Below are positions 1 through 7,263 of a DNA stretch of 8,173 nt, piece by piece. Below the pieces are notes generated by a model that saw only the letters and a program-made list of their open reading frames with translations, was not told the DNA's origin and searched no databases. A program made the translations under genes and the position numbers. How positions within the stretch are numbered: position 1 is the stretch's first letter; each line of letters starts with the position of its first letter. Source of the stretch: BOG-1363 sp043775355 (GTDB taxonomy: Bacteria > Planctomycetota > UBA11346). The stretch lies in contig JAYVSL010000066.1 in the NCBI GenBank assembly GCA_043775355.1, positions 1 to 8,173 of the forward strand. Direction: 5' to 3'.

Positions 1-186
1 GCGGGAATTACGGTGTCGGTGCAGGCGCTCAGTTCGCCGACCAGTTTCCAGGTCAACTATCAAATCAACAGCGGTACGCTTGGCGATCATTTCTCATTCG
101 GAATTCTGATTATCGATCGTGATCGTCCTGCTGCCACTTTACTGCCGGTCATGATTCAACGTGTTACGCCATTGGGGCCCGGATGA
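1..186 (+). CDS. 3' end of an unrecognised upstream gene (partial)
   Basis: Frame 1 is open from the left edge to a TGA at 184-186 and gives the last 61 residues of a protein that starts outside the window. The segment alternates hydrophobic and polar residues (for example around VNYQINSGTLGDHFSFGILI), which suggests beta-strands, and it ends in a short Pro/Gly-containing tail. I do not recognise a family. The reading frame is supported by its stop codon overlapping the start codon of the next gene (ATGA at 183-186), which is typical of translationally coupled operon members. It is therefore probably the first visible gene of the operon that ends with the kinase, and may be another envelope protein, but its function cannot be told from this fragment. 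Confidence 0.6.
   Translation, partial: AGITVSVQALSSPTSFQVNYQINSGTLGDHFSFGILIIDRDRPAATLLPVMIQRVTPLGPG
183..186 (+). promoter_or_regulatory. ATGA stop/start overlap (translational coupling site)
   Basis: The TGA stop of the upstream frame (184-186) shares bases with the ATG of the lipoprotein gene (183-185). A GGGG run at 174-177 lies 5 bases upstream of the ATG and could serve as a weak ribosome-binding site. The overlap supports the ATG at 183 as the start and implies that the two genes are co-transcribed and translationally coupled. Confidence 0.6.
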
Positions 187-1091
187 AACATCGCCGCACT
201 CTTATCCCCAGGATCCCCAGACTGCTGACTGTCGTCAGCGGATTTCTGCTCGGTACATTTGGTCTATCATCTTGCTCGGTTCCAGGTTCCGGAAGTAGCA
301 GCGGCGAAATCATCGCTGATCTGGCTTTGTCCCAGTCGACCTTCCTGGTTTTGGATATCGCTAGTGGTCACATCACTGGTCACGCGGCCTTATCTGATTT
401 GACTTCAAACAGCGCGTATCGATCAACGAAATTGGTGTTTCGACTTATCCCCACTGGAAGTACCACGCTTGGTGCGGCGACCGGCACTTTGGGTGACGGC
501 GTCGATGCGAGCGCGTCGAGCGCAAACGTCAGCCGATTTTATTGCGGTGTCTTTGAGGTTACTCAGGCCCAGTGGCAGTTAATAGCAGGGACGACGCCGT
601 GGACTACTGCCAGCGTACTTCCGTCCGGCGCAGCAGGAACTTTGATTACTGATTTTGATAAGCCGGCTTATTCGCTCAGTGAAGATGCGATTGATGTTGC
701 GGTTCAAGCCCACAACAGCGGTAAAAACTATCATCTTGCCATACCAACCAACCAGCAATGGGAGCGCGCTTGTCGCGCTGATGGAGCGACAGCATTTTAT
801 TGGGGTAGTGATGCGAATAGTCGCACGGCAGCATTGCCGTATGCGGTGGTCGCAGAAACAGCGGGATCTTCGCTTGGCCCAAGCGCCGTTGCTCAAAAGC
901 AGCCCAACGCTTTCGATCTTTACGATATCCAAGGCAATGTGTGGGAGATCACTCATACGGGGTTGAGCTCACACCTGCGTGGTGGTTCGTGGTACGACCC
1001 CATGTCGCAAGCACGTTGTTCGAATTTGGTATCAATCGATCGTGGTACCGCACATGTCCTGGCCGGTGTCCGCTTGGTGCTCGTCCCATAA
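183..1091 (+). CDS. SUMF1/FGE-sulfatase-domain lipoprotein
   Basis: This 302-residue protein has a basic N-terminus (MKHRR), a hydrophobic stretch at about 14-28 and a lipobox L28-S29-S30-C31, so it is predicted to be exported and lipid-anchored at Cys31. A Ser/Gly-rich linker follows. From about residue 110 it shows SUMF1 (FGE-sulfatase) hallmarks in order: FEVTQAQW near the domain start, IPTNQQWERACRADG in place of the usual LPTEAEWEYACRAG, DLYDIQGNVWE, then HLRGGSW and a closing AGVRLV in place of GFR. The Cys pair that true formylglycine-generating enzymes carry after the GGS(W/Y) motif is missing; a single Cys lies further on, in ARCSN. Formylglycine synthesis is therefore unlikely, and a ligand- or protein-binding role is more plausible. 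It is coupled to the upstream gene and lies just ahead of the barrel and kinase genes, the latter carrying its own SUMF1 domain. The family call is firm; the role is inferred. Confidence 0.85.
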   Translation: MKHRRTLIPRIPRLLTVVSGFLLGTFGLSSCSVPGSGSSSGEIIADLALSQSTFLVLDIASGHITGHAALSDLTSNSAYRSTKLVFRLIPTGSTTLGAATGTLGDGVDASASSANVSRFYCGVFEVTQAQWQLIAGTTPWTTASVLPSGAAGTLITDFDKPAYSLSEDAIDVAVQAHNSGKNYHLAIPTNQQWERACRADGATAFYWGSDANSRTAALPYAVVAETAGSSLGPSAVAQKQPNAFDLYDIQGNVWEITHTGLSSHLRGGSWYDPMSQARCSNLVSIDRGTAHVLAGVRLVLVP

Positions 1092-1116
1092 AGTCCATCT
1101 GATGAACGGTAGTGCC

Positions 1117-1776
1117 ATGAAAATGATGTCTTCATCTCAAGGGCTTTTGCGGGCCTGGCTTCTATTGACGATGGTCGGTACAGCGATGTGGTCGGCAGAA
1201 CTCGTCGTCCGCAATGTGCTGTTCGATGTTGAATTTCTACCAAGCGATTTCGATTATACGATTAAAGACAGCAACGGTACTCGCAGCGGTTCCGATTCCT
1301 TCGATAGTGGTTTTGGGATAGCTGCGGGTGTTCGCTATTCTTTTGCGCGCACTGGCGATGCCCACGGTTTTTTGCTTGGTGGAGAAATCGTTGGCGCCCA
1401 GGCTAGCTACGGCGGAACCGGCCATCTTACCGATTATGGTTTACGACTCGATGGCGGGTATGGTTATGCACTCGACGATCGTTGGTCGGTCAATTTGCTT
1501 TTTCGCGGCGGTTATGGACGGGCCACGCTTGATATTGGTGCGAATTCAACCTTTTCGGCGGTATCAGTTTCAGGAGGAGCCCTCACCTATGGCGCTTCTT
1601 TAGGTGTCGATGCCGTGGTTACCGAACGATGGCAGATCAGCACTTCAATTGGATATTTGAAAACGAGTTATTCGCTCTCCGGTAATGATGTCGACGTCAC
1701 CGTCGACCGTGCTGGATTGAGTGCGAGCATTGGTGTGCTGTATCGTATTTCTAATCTTCCTCGTCCGCTGGAGTAA
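1117..1776 (+). CDS. Small outer-membrane beta-barrel-like protein
   Basis: Starting at the ATG at 1117 gives 219 residues beginning MKMMSSSQGLLRAWLLL, a plausible signal peptide with cleavage near residues 25-30 (after TAMWSA). An in-frame ATG at 1102 would add five residues and is also possible. An ATG at 979 is open too, but would overlap the lipoprotein gene by 113 bases and place the signal peptide internally. The mature part is rich in Gly, Tyr and Ser with alternating hydrophobicity. About eight candidate amphipathic strands can be counted, including GFGIAAGVRYSFAR, DYGLRLDGGYGYAL, WSVNLLFRGGYGRA, LTYGASLGVDAVV, WQISTSIGYLKTSY and AGLSASIGVLYRI. This is the pattern of 8-stranded OmpA/opacity-like outer-membrane barrels, though I see no family-specific motif. 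It ends 3 bases before the kinase start, so the two are probably co-expressed. Function unknown. Confidence 0.7.
   Translation: MKMMSSSQGLLRAWLLLTMVGTAMWSAELVVRNVLFDVEFLPSDFDYTIKDSNGTRSGSDSFDSGFGIAAGVRYSFARTGDAHGFLLGGEIVGAQASYGGTGHLTDYGLRLDGGYGYALDDRWSVNLLFRGGYGRATLDIGANSTFSAVSVSGGALTYGASLGVDAVVTERWQISTSIGYLKTSYSLSGNDVDVTVDRAGLSASIGVLYRISNLPRPLE
1770..1773 (+). promoter_or_regulatory. Shine-Dalgarno sequence of the kinase gene
   Basis: GGAG at 1770-1773 lies 6 bases ahead of the ATG at 1780 and sits inside the last codons of the barrel gene, whose TAA is at 1774-1776. It supports the kinase start at 1780 and translation directly following the barrel gene. Confidence 0.65.
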
Positions 1777-1779
1777 GTC

Positions 1780-4700
1780 ATGACGTCCGACGACCAGCCG
1801 AATAAAAATACATCGCCAGCGAACGATCCCCCTGACTCCGCATCGAAGACGCCACCACCAAAGCGTTCGACGCTCGGCACTGACCCGACGATGCCGATCT
1901 TTTTGCATCGTCCGGCAAACGACGCGGTAACGAACAGCACGAGCTCGACTCCGGTTCCGGCTCCCGTTCCAATGGCAGACGAATGGGCCGGAAGCGAACA
2001 AACGTTGGTCGGCGTCCCTGCTTCGGCAAAAGAAGGCAGTGATCGTCTTCCTATTGTGGTATTCGATGATGATTCATCCGACTGGACTGGCACGGAGAAA
2101 ACCACGCTTCCAGCAAGTCGTCCGACGGAACCACAAGACGAATCGGAATGGAAGGGAAATGACCAAACGCTGGTTGGCGCAGTGGGCGGAACCGTTGGTG
2201 GGGCAGCAAACAGTACGTCGTCAGCGGATGACTGGGTTGGTCGCGATGCCACCATCATCGGTACGCCGTCACCGTCACTTAAATCCTCAGGGCAACAAGG
2301 CGATACCACCAATAAAGGCGGTCAAAAGCGCACGCATTCGACCATGGATGACGGCTGGCATCTCAAAGGACGCCAAGGCGTATTAACCGGTAAGACTATT
2401 GGCGATTATGAAATTGGCGGAATTCTTGGCGAAGGCGGCATGGGAACGGTTTATCGCGCGAAACAAATTTCGCTAAAACGCCGCGTCGCGTTGAAAGTTT
2501 TGCCGCCGAATCTGTCATCGAATCCGCAAATGCGCGTGCGCTTTGAGCAAGAGGCCCACACCGCGTCGCTGCTGAATTCACCGCACGTCGTGCAGGTTTT
2601 CGCCGCTGGCAGCCATGACGACATGGTCTACTTCGTTATGGAGTTTGTCGAAGGCACCGATCTGTCCGAAAAAATCCGCGAGAAAAATGACGCGGCGCAA
2701 TTATTTACTCCGGACGAAGCGACGAATTACGTCATCCAAGCCGCTCGCGGTTTAGCGGAAGCCGGCAAACACAACATCGTTCATCGCGACATCAAACCAG
2801 CCAACTTGATGATCACCTCGAAGAACGTGCTGAAAATCGCCGACTTCGGTATCAGTAAGATCGCTGGCGAACATGGCATGACGATGACCGGCACCGCCGT
2901 CGGCACGCCCGCGTATTGTTCGCCAGAACAAGGCCGTGGCGACCAAGTGGATGTGCGTGCTGACATTTATTCGCTGGGTGTGGTTTTCTACGAATTACTT
3001 ACGGGACGAAAGCCTTTCGAAGGCGCGACCGCGAACGCGCTGATTTATCAGCACAATTATGCTGAGCCAACGCTGATCACGGCATTACGTGCCGAAGTTC
3101 CCGATTCTTATCAAGCGGTTGCTCTGAAGTGTTTGCAAAAGGATCCAGCGAAGCGTTATCAAGACGCTGCGGAACTCGTTGCTGACCTTGAGCGCGTGCG
3201 TGCCGGTTCAGCGCCCATGACCGCGTTGATGAATGCCTTTGGTACGGGCGCCGACGAAGCGATGCGCCGCCTTGGTATCAAGCAACGCAAGATTTGGCCT
3301 TACCTCACGGCTGCGCTGTTGTTGGTGTCACTCATCGCTGGCGTGGTTATTTGGCAAAACCGTCAGAGCGCGGAAAAAACCACGATCGCAAGTGAAACGG
3401 CGCGTCTACGTGGAAATCTCGCAGCGCTTGATAACGCCGCACCCGTAAGCAAAGGCAGTCATGATGATCTCGCACGCTTGACTGAGTTAGTCGATACGGA
3501 AGACGCCGACCTTAAGCGCTGGCAGAGCAAGCTCACTCGAGTCGAACACGTGCAAACGCGCTTAGCTCGACTGGACGAAACAACGTTGGTGCCCGCACTT
3601 TTAAACCGCGAAGCCGTGGTGGATCTCGATCACTACAAAGAAGATGTCGGCAGCGACGGCGAAGATACTCAGCGTTGGTTGGCCAAGCTTTCTGCTTCAA
3701 ACAAAGCTGCCACCGACCTCCGCGCCACGTTGACGGAACTGGACACCTCAGCCGTGATCAGTACGGCCACGGCAGAGCGTCTTTCACCTTCTTTAACGCA
3801 GTTGACGACGTTGGTTGGTGAAACCGACGAAGACGTCAAACGCTGGCAGAATCGCATGGGCGCCAGTAAAGACCGCGCAGGAAAATTGCGCGCAAACCTC
3901 GCGGCACTCGACAAGCCTTCCGCGCTACTGACCGAGGCTCAGCTTACCACGTTGGATCAGGAGCTTCAGGCTTTGGGTGCTATTGTCGGTGCTCAAGATT
4001 CTGCGGTGAGCGCATGGAAGAGTGTCTTGAATGCACGCCATGAAAGCATCGTTGGCTTGCGCAAAAACTTGGCTCGGCTTGATGCCGTCACTTGGGCAAC
4101 CACCTCGCTTCACGCTGCGGTTATCGAAGATCTGAAAGCGTTATCGCTGGTCGCTGATGCCAACGATGTTGATCTCAAACGTTGGACCCGCAAACTTACC
4201 GAATCGGGTGAACGTCTTGCTGGTTTGCGCAAAACTCTTGGCCGCCTGGATCGGCCTGAAATATTAACCTTAGTTGAGCAACAACAGGGCGACGAACAGC
4301 TCACGGCCTACCGTGCTTTGGTGAGCCCGGATGACGGTCAATTACAAGTATGGGATGCTCGTCTGCGTGCAGAGCGTGACAAAATCGCGGTATTATCTGC
4401 TACGTTGAAACGTTTTGACGATCCCAACCGCATGACGATCGTGGAACTAGATGCGAGCACGAAAGCGGTCACTACGCTAGGCGTTATTGGCGCTTTGCCA
4501 GAAACGCGTCAACGAACGCTTGAACGTCGTCTTGCCGAAGAACGACAGGCTCTGGACGGTCTACGACAAACGTTGCGCGCACGTGATGGTGCGTCGGTCA
4601 TTATCGATCAGCAATTAGTTGATGATCTTAATCTGCTTGCGCGACTCGTTGGCGAAGGAGACGAGGATGTGAAACGTTGGCGCGGTCGAGTTTCAGATTA

Positions 4701-5988
4701 CGAACGCCTTCACGCGATTCTTGTTACTCTCGATCAATCGGCGCCCTTGCCTGATGACGTTACTAAAATACTGGATGCCTTTGCCGCAATCGTTGGTCCA
4801 ACAGCGGCTGACGTACGTCGTTGGCGGACCAAGCTTGCTCACGTTGCCTCCTTACGCGAACGTTTGGTCTCACTCGATCGTGTAGAGCCGCTTCCAGAAA
4901 ATGCCCTTGTCGATGTTCAGGCATTGGTCAGTGAAGTCAGTGCACAAGAGCCACAGGCAAAAAAATGGTTAGCTAAAGTCGAACGTGTACACGAACTCAT
5001 GGCGAAACTAGAACAAGAACTTGCTCACGCTTACGTGTTGCCTGAAGCCGCGCCAAAACAAAGCGTAGAATTGGTTTCTTTGGTTGGAGCACAGGACGAG
5101 CAAGCGGCGGCTATCGTAACGAGAGTCGCGATACTTGTTGGTCCTGGGCGTCCTGCATGGGCGACGGCCGCAGGGCGAGATGAGTTTGGTTTGTGGGCTG
5201 AAATGACGATCAAAGGCATCACTCAACGGCTGCGTTATGTTCCCGCCGGCACATTTTTAATCGGTAGCCCTGAAAGTGAATATGGTCATGAACGTGACGA
5301 AACCCAGGTGCGAGTAAGACTCTCTCAGTCCTTCTGGTTGGCCGATACTGAATGTACTCAGGGTTTATGGATCGCCGTCGTTGGTGCGGACGACAGTCGA
5401 TTCAGAGGTTTGGAAAATCCCGTAGAGCGCATTTCATGGAACGACGCCAAAAACTTTTGCGCTCAGCTGAGTACGAAAGTCCCTGGTTTGCGGGCTCGCT
5501 TGCCAACTGAGGCCGAGTGGGAATACAGTTGTCGCGCCGGAGTTGCTGGACCATTCGTAAGTTATTTGGGCGCTGTCGAAGTGGATAAACTCGACACCAT
5601 TGCGTGGTTCGCTGGCACCACGGCGTCGACTCAAGGTGTCAAACGGAGATTCGGTAATGCGCTCGCCTTGTTCGATATGCAAGGCAACGTGTGGGAATGG
5701 TGCGAGGATCGTTACGGTACCTATTCGCCAACCGCCGTCACCGACCCAATTGGACGCGAACAAGAAACGCGCGTTGCCCGTGGTGGATCATGGGGTGATC
5801 GCCCAGATCGTTTACGTGCTGCTAATCGTCTCGCTGTTCGGCCAGATATGCGCACTTTGTATTTAGGGATGCGATTTGCCGTAGCGGTAGATTGGCCACA
5901 GGGCCGTGACCCTACTAGCAACACTGCGGTATTGACCACTCCTCCAACGACGCCTGCTGCCGTTGAGGAAAAAACCCTCGCACCTTAA
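1780..5988 (+). CDS. Transmembrane Ser/Thr protein kinase with extracytoplasmic helical repeats and C-terminal SUMF1 domain
   Basis: This 1402-residue fusion has five parts. Residues 1-205 are a low-complexity, probably disordered region with W-x-G threonine motifs. Residues about 208-472 are a Hanks-type kinase: glycine loop GEGGMGTVY (217-225), VALK with Lys239, likely alpha-C Glu258, HRDIKPAN (335-342, catalytic Asp337), DFG (355-357), an activation loop rich in Thr (367-376) and SPE (381-383). All catalytic residues are present, so it should be active. One membrane helix follows (about 506-525), preceded by basic KQRK, which places the kinase in the cytoplasm and the rest outside. Residues about 541-1117 are a tandem helical repeat array. 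Residues about 1135-1370 are a SUMF1 domain (RYVPAGTFLIGSP, LPTEAEWEYSCRAG, DMQGNVWEWCED, RGGSWGDR, LGMRFAVA) without the catalytic Cys pair. A Pro/Thr-rich tail ends the protein. Kinase-SUMF1 fusions are known in planctomycetes and are often auto-annotated as Pkn1-like. The SUMF1 domain is probably the sensor; the ligand is unknown. Confidence 0.93.
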   Translation: MTSDDQPNKNTSPANDPPDSASKTPPPKRSTLGTDPTMPIFLHRPANDAVTNSTSSTPVPAPVPMADEWAGSEQTLVGVPASAKEGSDRLPIVVFDDDSSDWTGTEKTTLPASRPTEPQDESEWKGNDQTLVGAVGGTVGGAANSTSSADDWVGRDATIIGTPSPSLKSSGQQGDTTNKGGQKRTHSTMDDGWHLKGRQGVLTGKTIGDYEIGGILGEGGMGTVYRAKQISLKRRVALKVLPPNLSSNPQMRVRFEQEAHTASLLNSPHVVQVFAAGSHDDMVYFVMEFVEGTDLSEKIREKNDAAQLFTPDEATNYVIQAARGLAEAGKHNIVHRDIKPANLMITSKNVLKIADFGISKIAGEHGMTMTGTAVGTPAYCSPEQGRGDQVDVRADIYSLGVVFYELLTGRKPFEGATANALIYQHNYAEPTLITALRAEVPDSYQAVALKCLQKDPAKRYQDAAELVADLERVRAGSAPMTALMNAFGTGADEAMRRLGIKQRKIWPYLTAALLLVSLIAGVVIWQNRQSAEKTTIASETARLRGNLAALDNAAPVSKGSHDDLARLTELVDTEDADLKRWQSKLTRVEHVQTRLARLDETTLVPALLNREAVVDLDHYKEDVGSDGEDTQRWLAKLSASNKAATDLRATLTELDTSAVISTATAERLSPSLTQLTTLVGETDEDVKRWQNRMGASKDRAGKLRANLAALDKPSALLTEAQLTTLDQELQALGAIVGAQDSAVSAWKSVLNARHESIVGLRKNLARLDAVTWATTSLHAAVIEDLKALSLVADANDVDLKRWTRKLTESGERLAGLRKTLGRLDRPEILTLVEQQQGDEQLTAYRALVSPDDGQLQVWDARLRAERDKIAVLSATLKRFDDPNRMTIVELDASTKAVTTLGVIGALPETRQRTLERRLAEERQALDGLRQTLRARDGASVIIDQQLVDDLNLLARLVGEGDEDVKRWRGRVSDYERLHAILVTLDQSAPLPDDVTKILDAFAAIVGPTAADVRRWRTKLAHVASLRERLVSLDRVEPLPENALVDVQALVSEVSAQEPQAKKWLAKVERVHELMAKLEQELAHAYVLPEAAPKQSVELVSLVGAQDEQAAAIVTRVAILVGPGRPAWATAAGRDEFGLWAEMTIKGITQRLRYVPAGTFLIGSPESEYGHERDETQVRVRLSQSFWLADTECTQGLWIAVVGADDSRFRGLENPVERISWNDAKNFCAQLSTKVPGLRARLPTEAEWEYSCRAGVAGPFVSYLGAVEVDKLDTIAWFAGTTASTQGVKRRFGNALALFDMQGNVWEWCEDRYGTYSPTAVTDPIGREQETRVARGGSWGDRPDRLRAANRLAVRPDMRTLYLGMRFAVAVDWPQGRDPTSNTAVLTTPPTTPAAVEEKTLAP
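1978..2391 (+). repeat. Coding repeats: acidic W-x-G-x-x-x-T motifs in the kinase N-terminus
   Basis: Within the disordered N-terminus of the kinase, a short motif recurs: DEWAGSEQTLVG (Trp69), SDWTGTEKTTLP (Trp102), SEWKGNDQTLVG (Trp124) and DDWVGRDATIIG (Trp152). Gly is always at +2 and Thr at +6 from the Trp. A degenerate fifth copy (DDGWHLKGRQGVLTG, Trp193) abuts the kinase domain and has Val where Thr is expected. Trp-to-Trp distances vary (33, 22, 28 and 41 residues), so the motif is conserved while the Pro/Ser/Thr-rich spacers are not. The threonines could be autophosphorylation sites or docking sites for a phosphothreonine-binding partner; that is inference. Confidence 0.75.
3406..5127 (+). 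repeat. Coding repeats: about 11 tandem helical units (48 or 56 residues) in the kinase exterior
   Basis: Each unit reads approximately LRxxLxxLD, a variable part, DLxxLxxLVGxxDxD, then VKRWxxKL. The conserved Trp or its equivalent falls at residues 581, 633, 689, 746, 802, 858, 914 (Leu), 967, 1015, 1063 and 1112 (Ile, degenerate). The LRxxL starts fall at 543, 591, 647, 703, 760, 816, 872, 928, 977, 1025 and 1073. Spacing is thus mostly 56 residues in the middle and 48 at the end. Leu spacing and charge content indicate alpha-helices. The DNA is clearly diverged between copies, so the duplication is old and selected at protein level. The array lies between the membrane helix and the SUMF1 domain, as a stalk or a force- or ligand-responsive rod would. 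I do not recognise a named repeat family. Confidence 0.85.
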
Positions 5989-6006
5989 TTTCGTTCGCAA
6001 GACGAT

Positions 6007-7263
6007 TCAGATAATTTCCTCTACGACAAAATCGTCATAGAGAAACAGTTGGTCTTTCCGTTTAAGACTCTCCGCCAACTCGATCAGTGGCAGCAAGACG
6101 TCTGCCATGGCTGGCGGACGACGGCGAGTAAGCGTGGTATTCCAATACGCCAGTCGTCCACCGCGACGACCACAGCGGGCAAGACGATATAACAGCGTGT
6201 GGAACGCGGGTTCATCAAGATATTCGAAGGTGTCGCTGAGGTTGAAGCGATCAACGGATCGATCGCCGAGTTCATTGAGCACATCTTCGATCGCGCAGAG
6301 ACGCCAGTCTAAACGATCCAGGTTTGCGCGAATGGTGGGAACATTTTCTGGGCGTAAGGCGAAGGGTAACGCTGAGCCGTGAGTGCCGGTCAGCATCCAG
6401 TGCAAATACGGATTTTTGGATGGATCTAAATCGGTAATCAAGTGCTCGGTGCGAGCAAGTAAGCGACGTCCATGTGCCAGATCAAACGACGGTAAAATAG
6501 GGACTTCACGCCCGATTCGCGCTTGTACAAATCTGGGCAAAAACAAGGTCGCAAAAAGACGACGCATGAAGGTGTTCCAAGTACGATCGAAAAAAGAACG
6601 GCGTTCATTGAGCGTTCCGCCCATCAACATGCGGTCTATCATGGCACGACTGTGAATTAATGGTGCCAACGAAGTGCGATAACGGAATATCATTTGCTCA
6701 AATTTACCTGCACTACCAAAGCCACGAGCAATGTCTTCCGGACGTTCATCCCAATACGCACGTGCATGTCGCGATAGCAGCCGGCGGCACATTTGATAAT
6801 GGGTTTGACGATGTTGCCCACGACGCGAGCCCACAAACACCAAGAGATCCTCGTAGCTTAATAAACGATAAGCGGCGACGCGCAGTTCTAAACAGGCGAG
6901 CTGCGCTGGGTTCAGATCCACCGCAAAAACTTTGGCTGGATGGCGAGCGAGCAGAGCAAGCGCGTTATCACCAGCGCTCGCAACACTCAGACAAACATCG
7001 CCTGGCTGCACAGCGAGAGCTTCGAGTAGCACATCAGCATCTTCCCAGCACTGAGCATAACGCACGGCGGTGAAATCAGCGCCATAGGCAATCTCTCCGC
7101 CAGTCGGGATCAACGTAGGCAACACCGGAACATTCGGACGCCCGGCAATAATTGGCGCCTGGGCAGTTAATCGCCGCCGCCAACTAGAGTCACGATCTCC
7201 CCGTGTACTGCGTACGCGACGCGTGCTGCTGCTCTCTTGGGGTTTCATATCAGATGGGGGCAT
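6007..7263 (-). CDS. DUF3419-family, BtaA-like 3-amino-3-carboxypropyl transferase
   Basis: The 418-residue product resembles BtaA, which transfers the 3-amino-3-carboxypropyl group of S-adenosylmethionine to diacylglycerol in the first step of betaine lipid (DGTS) synthesis. The hallmarks are YAQCWED (69-75), an SAM-binding glycine motif in SVASAGDNAL (93-102), AVDLNPAQLACLELR (114-128), DPSKNPYLHWMLTG in the middle, and near the C-terminus FNLSDTFEYL followed by RLAYWNTTL. The first 50 residues are rich in Arg and Ser and are probably a non-conserved extension; Met6 (7246-7248) is an alternative start, and neither start has a clear ribosome-binding site. The gene converges on the kinase gene with an 18-base gap and is divergent from hemE. 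The usual partner btaB (N-methyltransferase) is not in this window, so betaine lipid production here is unproven. The DUF3419 call is firm; the exact acceptor substrate is inferred. Confidence 0.82.
   Translation of the reverse strand: MPPSDMKPQESSSTRRVRSTRGDRDSSWRRRLTAQAPIIAGRPNVPVLPTLIPTGGEIAYGADFTAVRYAQCWEDADVLLEALAVQPGDVCLSVASAGDNALALLARHPAKVFAVDLNPAQLACLELRVAAYRLLSYEDLLVFVGSRRGQHRQTHYQMCRRLLSRHARAYWDERPEDIARGFGSAGKFEQMIFRYRTSLAPLIHSRAMIDRMLMGGTLNERRSFFDRTWNTFMRRLFATLFLPRFVQARIGREVPILPSFDLAHGRRLLARTEHLITDLDPSKNPYLHWMLTGTHGSALPFALRPENVPTIRANLDRLDWRLCAIEDVLNELGDRSVDRFNLSDTFEYLDEPAFHTLLYRLARCGRRGGRLAYWNTTLTRRRPPAMADVLLPLIELAESLKRKDQLFLYDDFVVEEII

Noticed and set aside
990..1091. Possible diversity-generating retroelement variable region at the SUMF1 C-terminus (also considered at 5765-5880)
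   Set aside because: SUMF1/CLec folds are common variable proteins of such systems, but no reverse transcriptase or near-identical template repeat is present. The two SUMF1 C-termini in the window differ at all kinds of bases, not just at adenines.
979..1116. Upstream extension of the barrel gene to the ATG at 979
   Set aside because: It would overlap the lipoprotein gene by 113 bases, and the extra residues are a shadow of that gene. The signal-peptide-like sequence starts only at 1102 or 1117.
1668..2312. Minus-strand open frame of 214 codons opposite the barrel end and kinase N-terminus
   Set aside because: The translation is low-complexity Ser/Val/Pro sequence that mirrors the disordered coding region on the other strand. 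It has no recognisable domain and overlaps two well-supported genes.
5989..6006. Possible terminator hairpin between the convergent kinase and BtaA-like genes
   Set aside because: Only a 4-base stem (TCGT at 5991-5994 with ACGA at 6002-6005) can be drawn, with no U-run, too weak to call.
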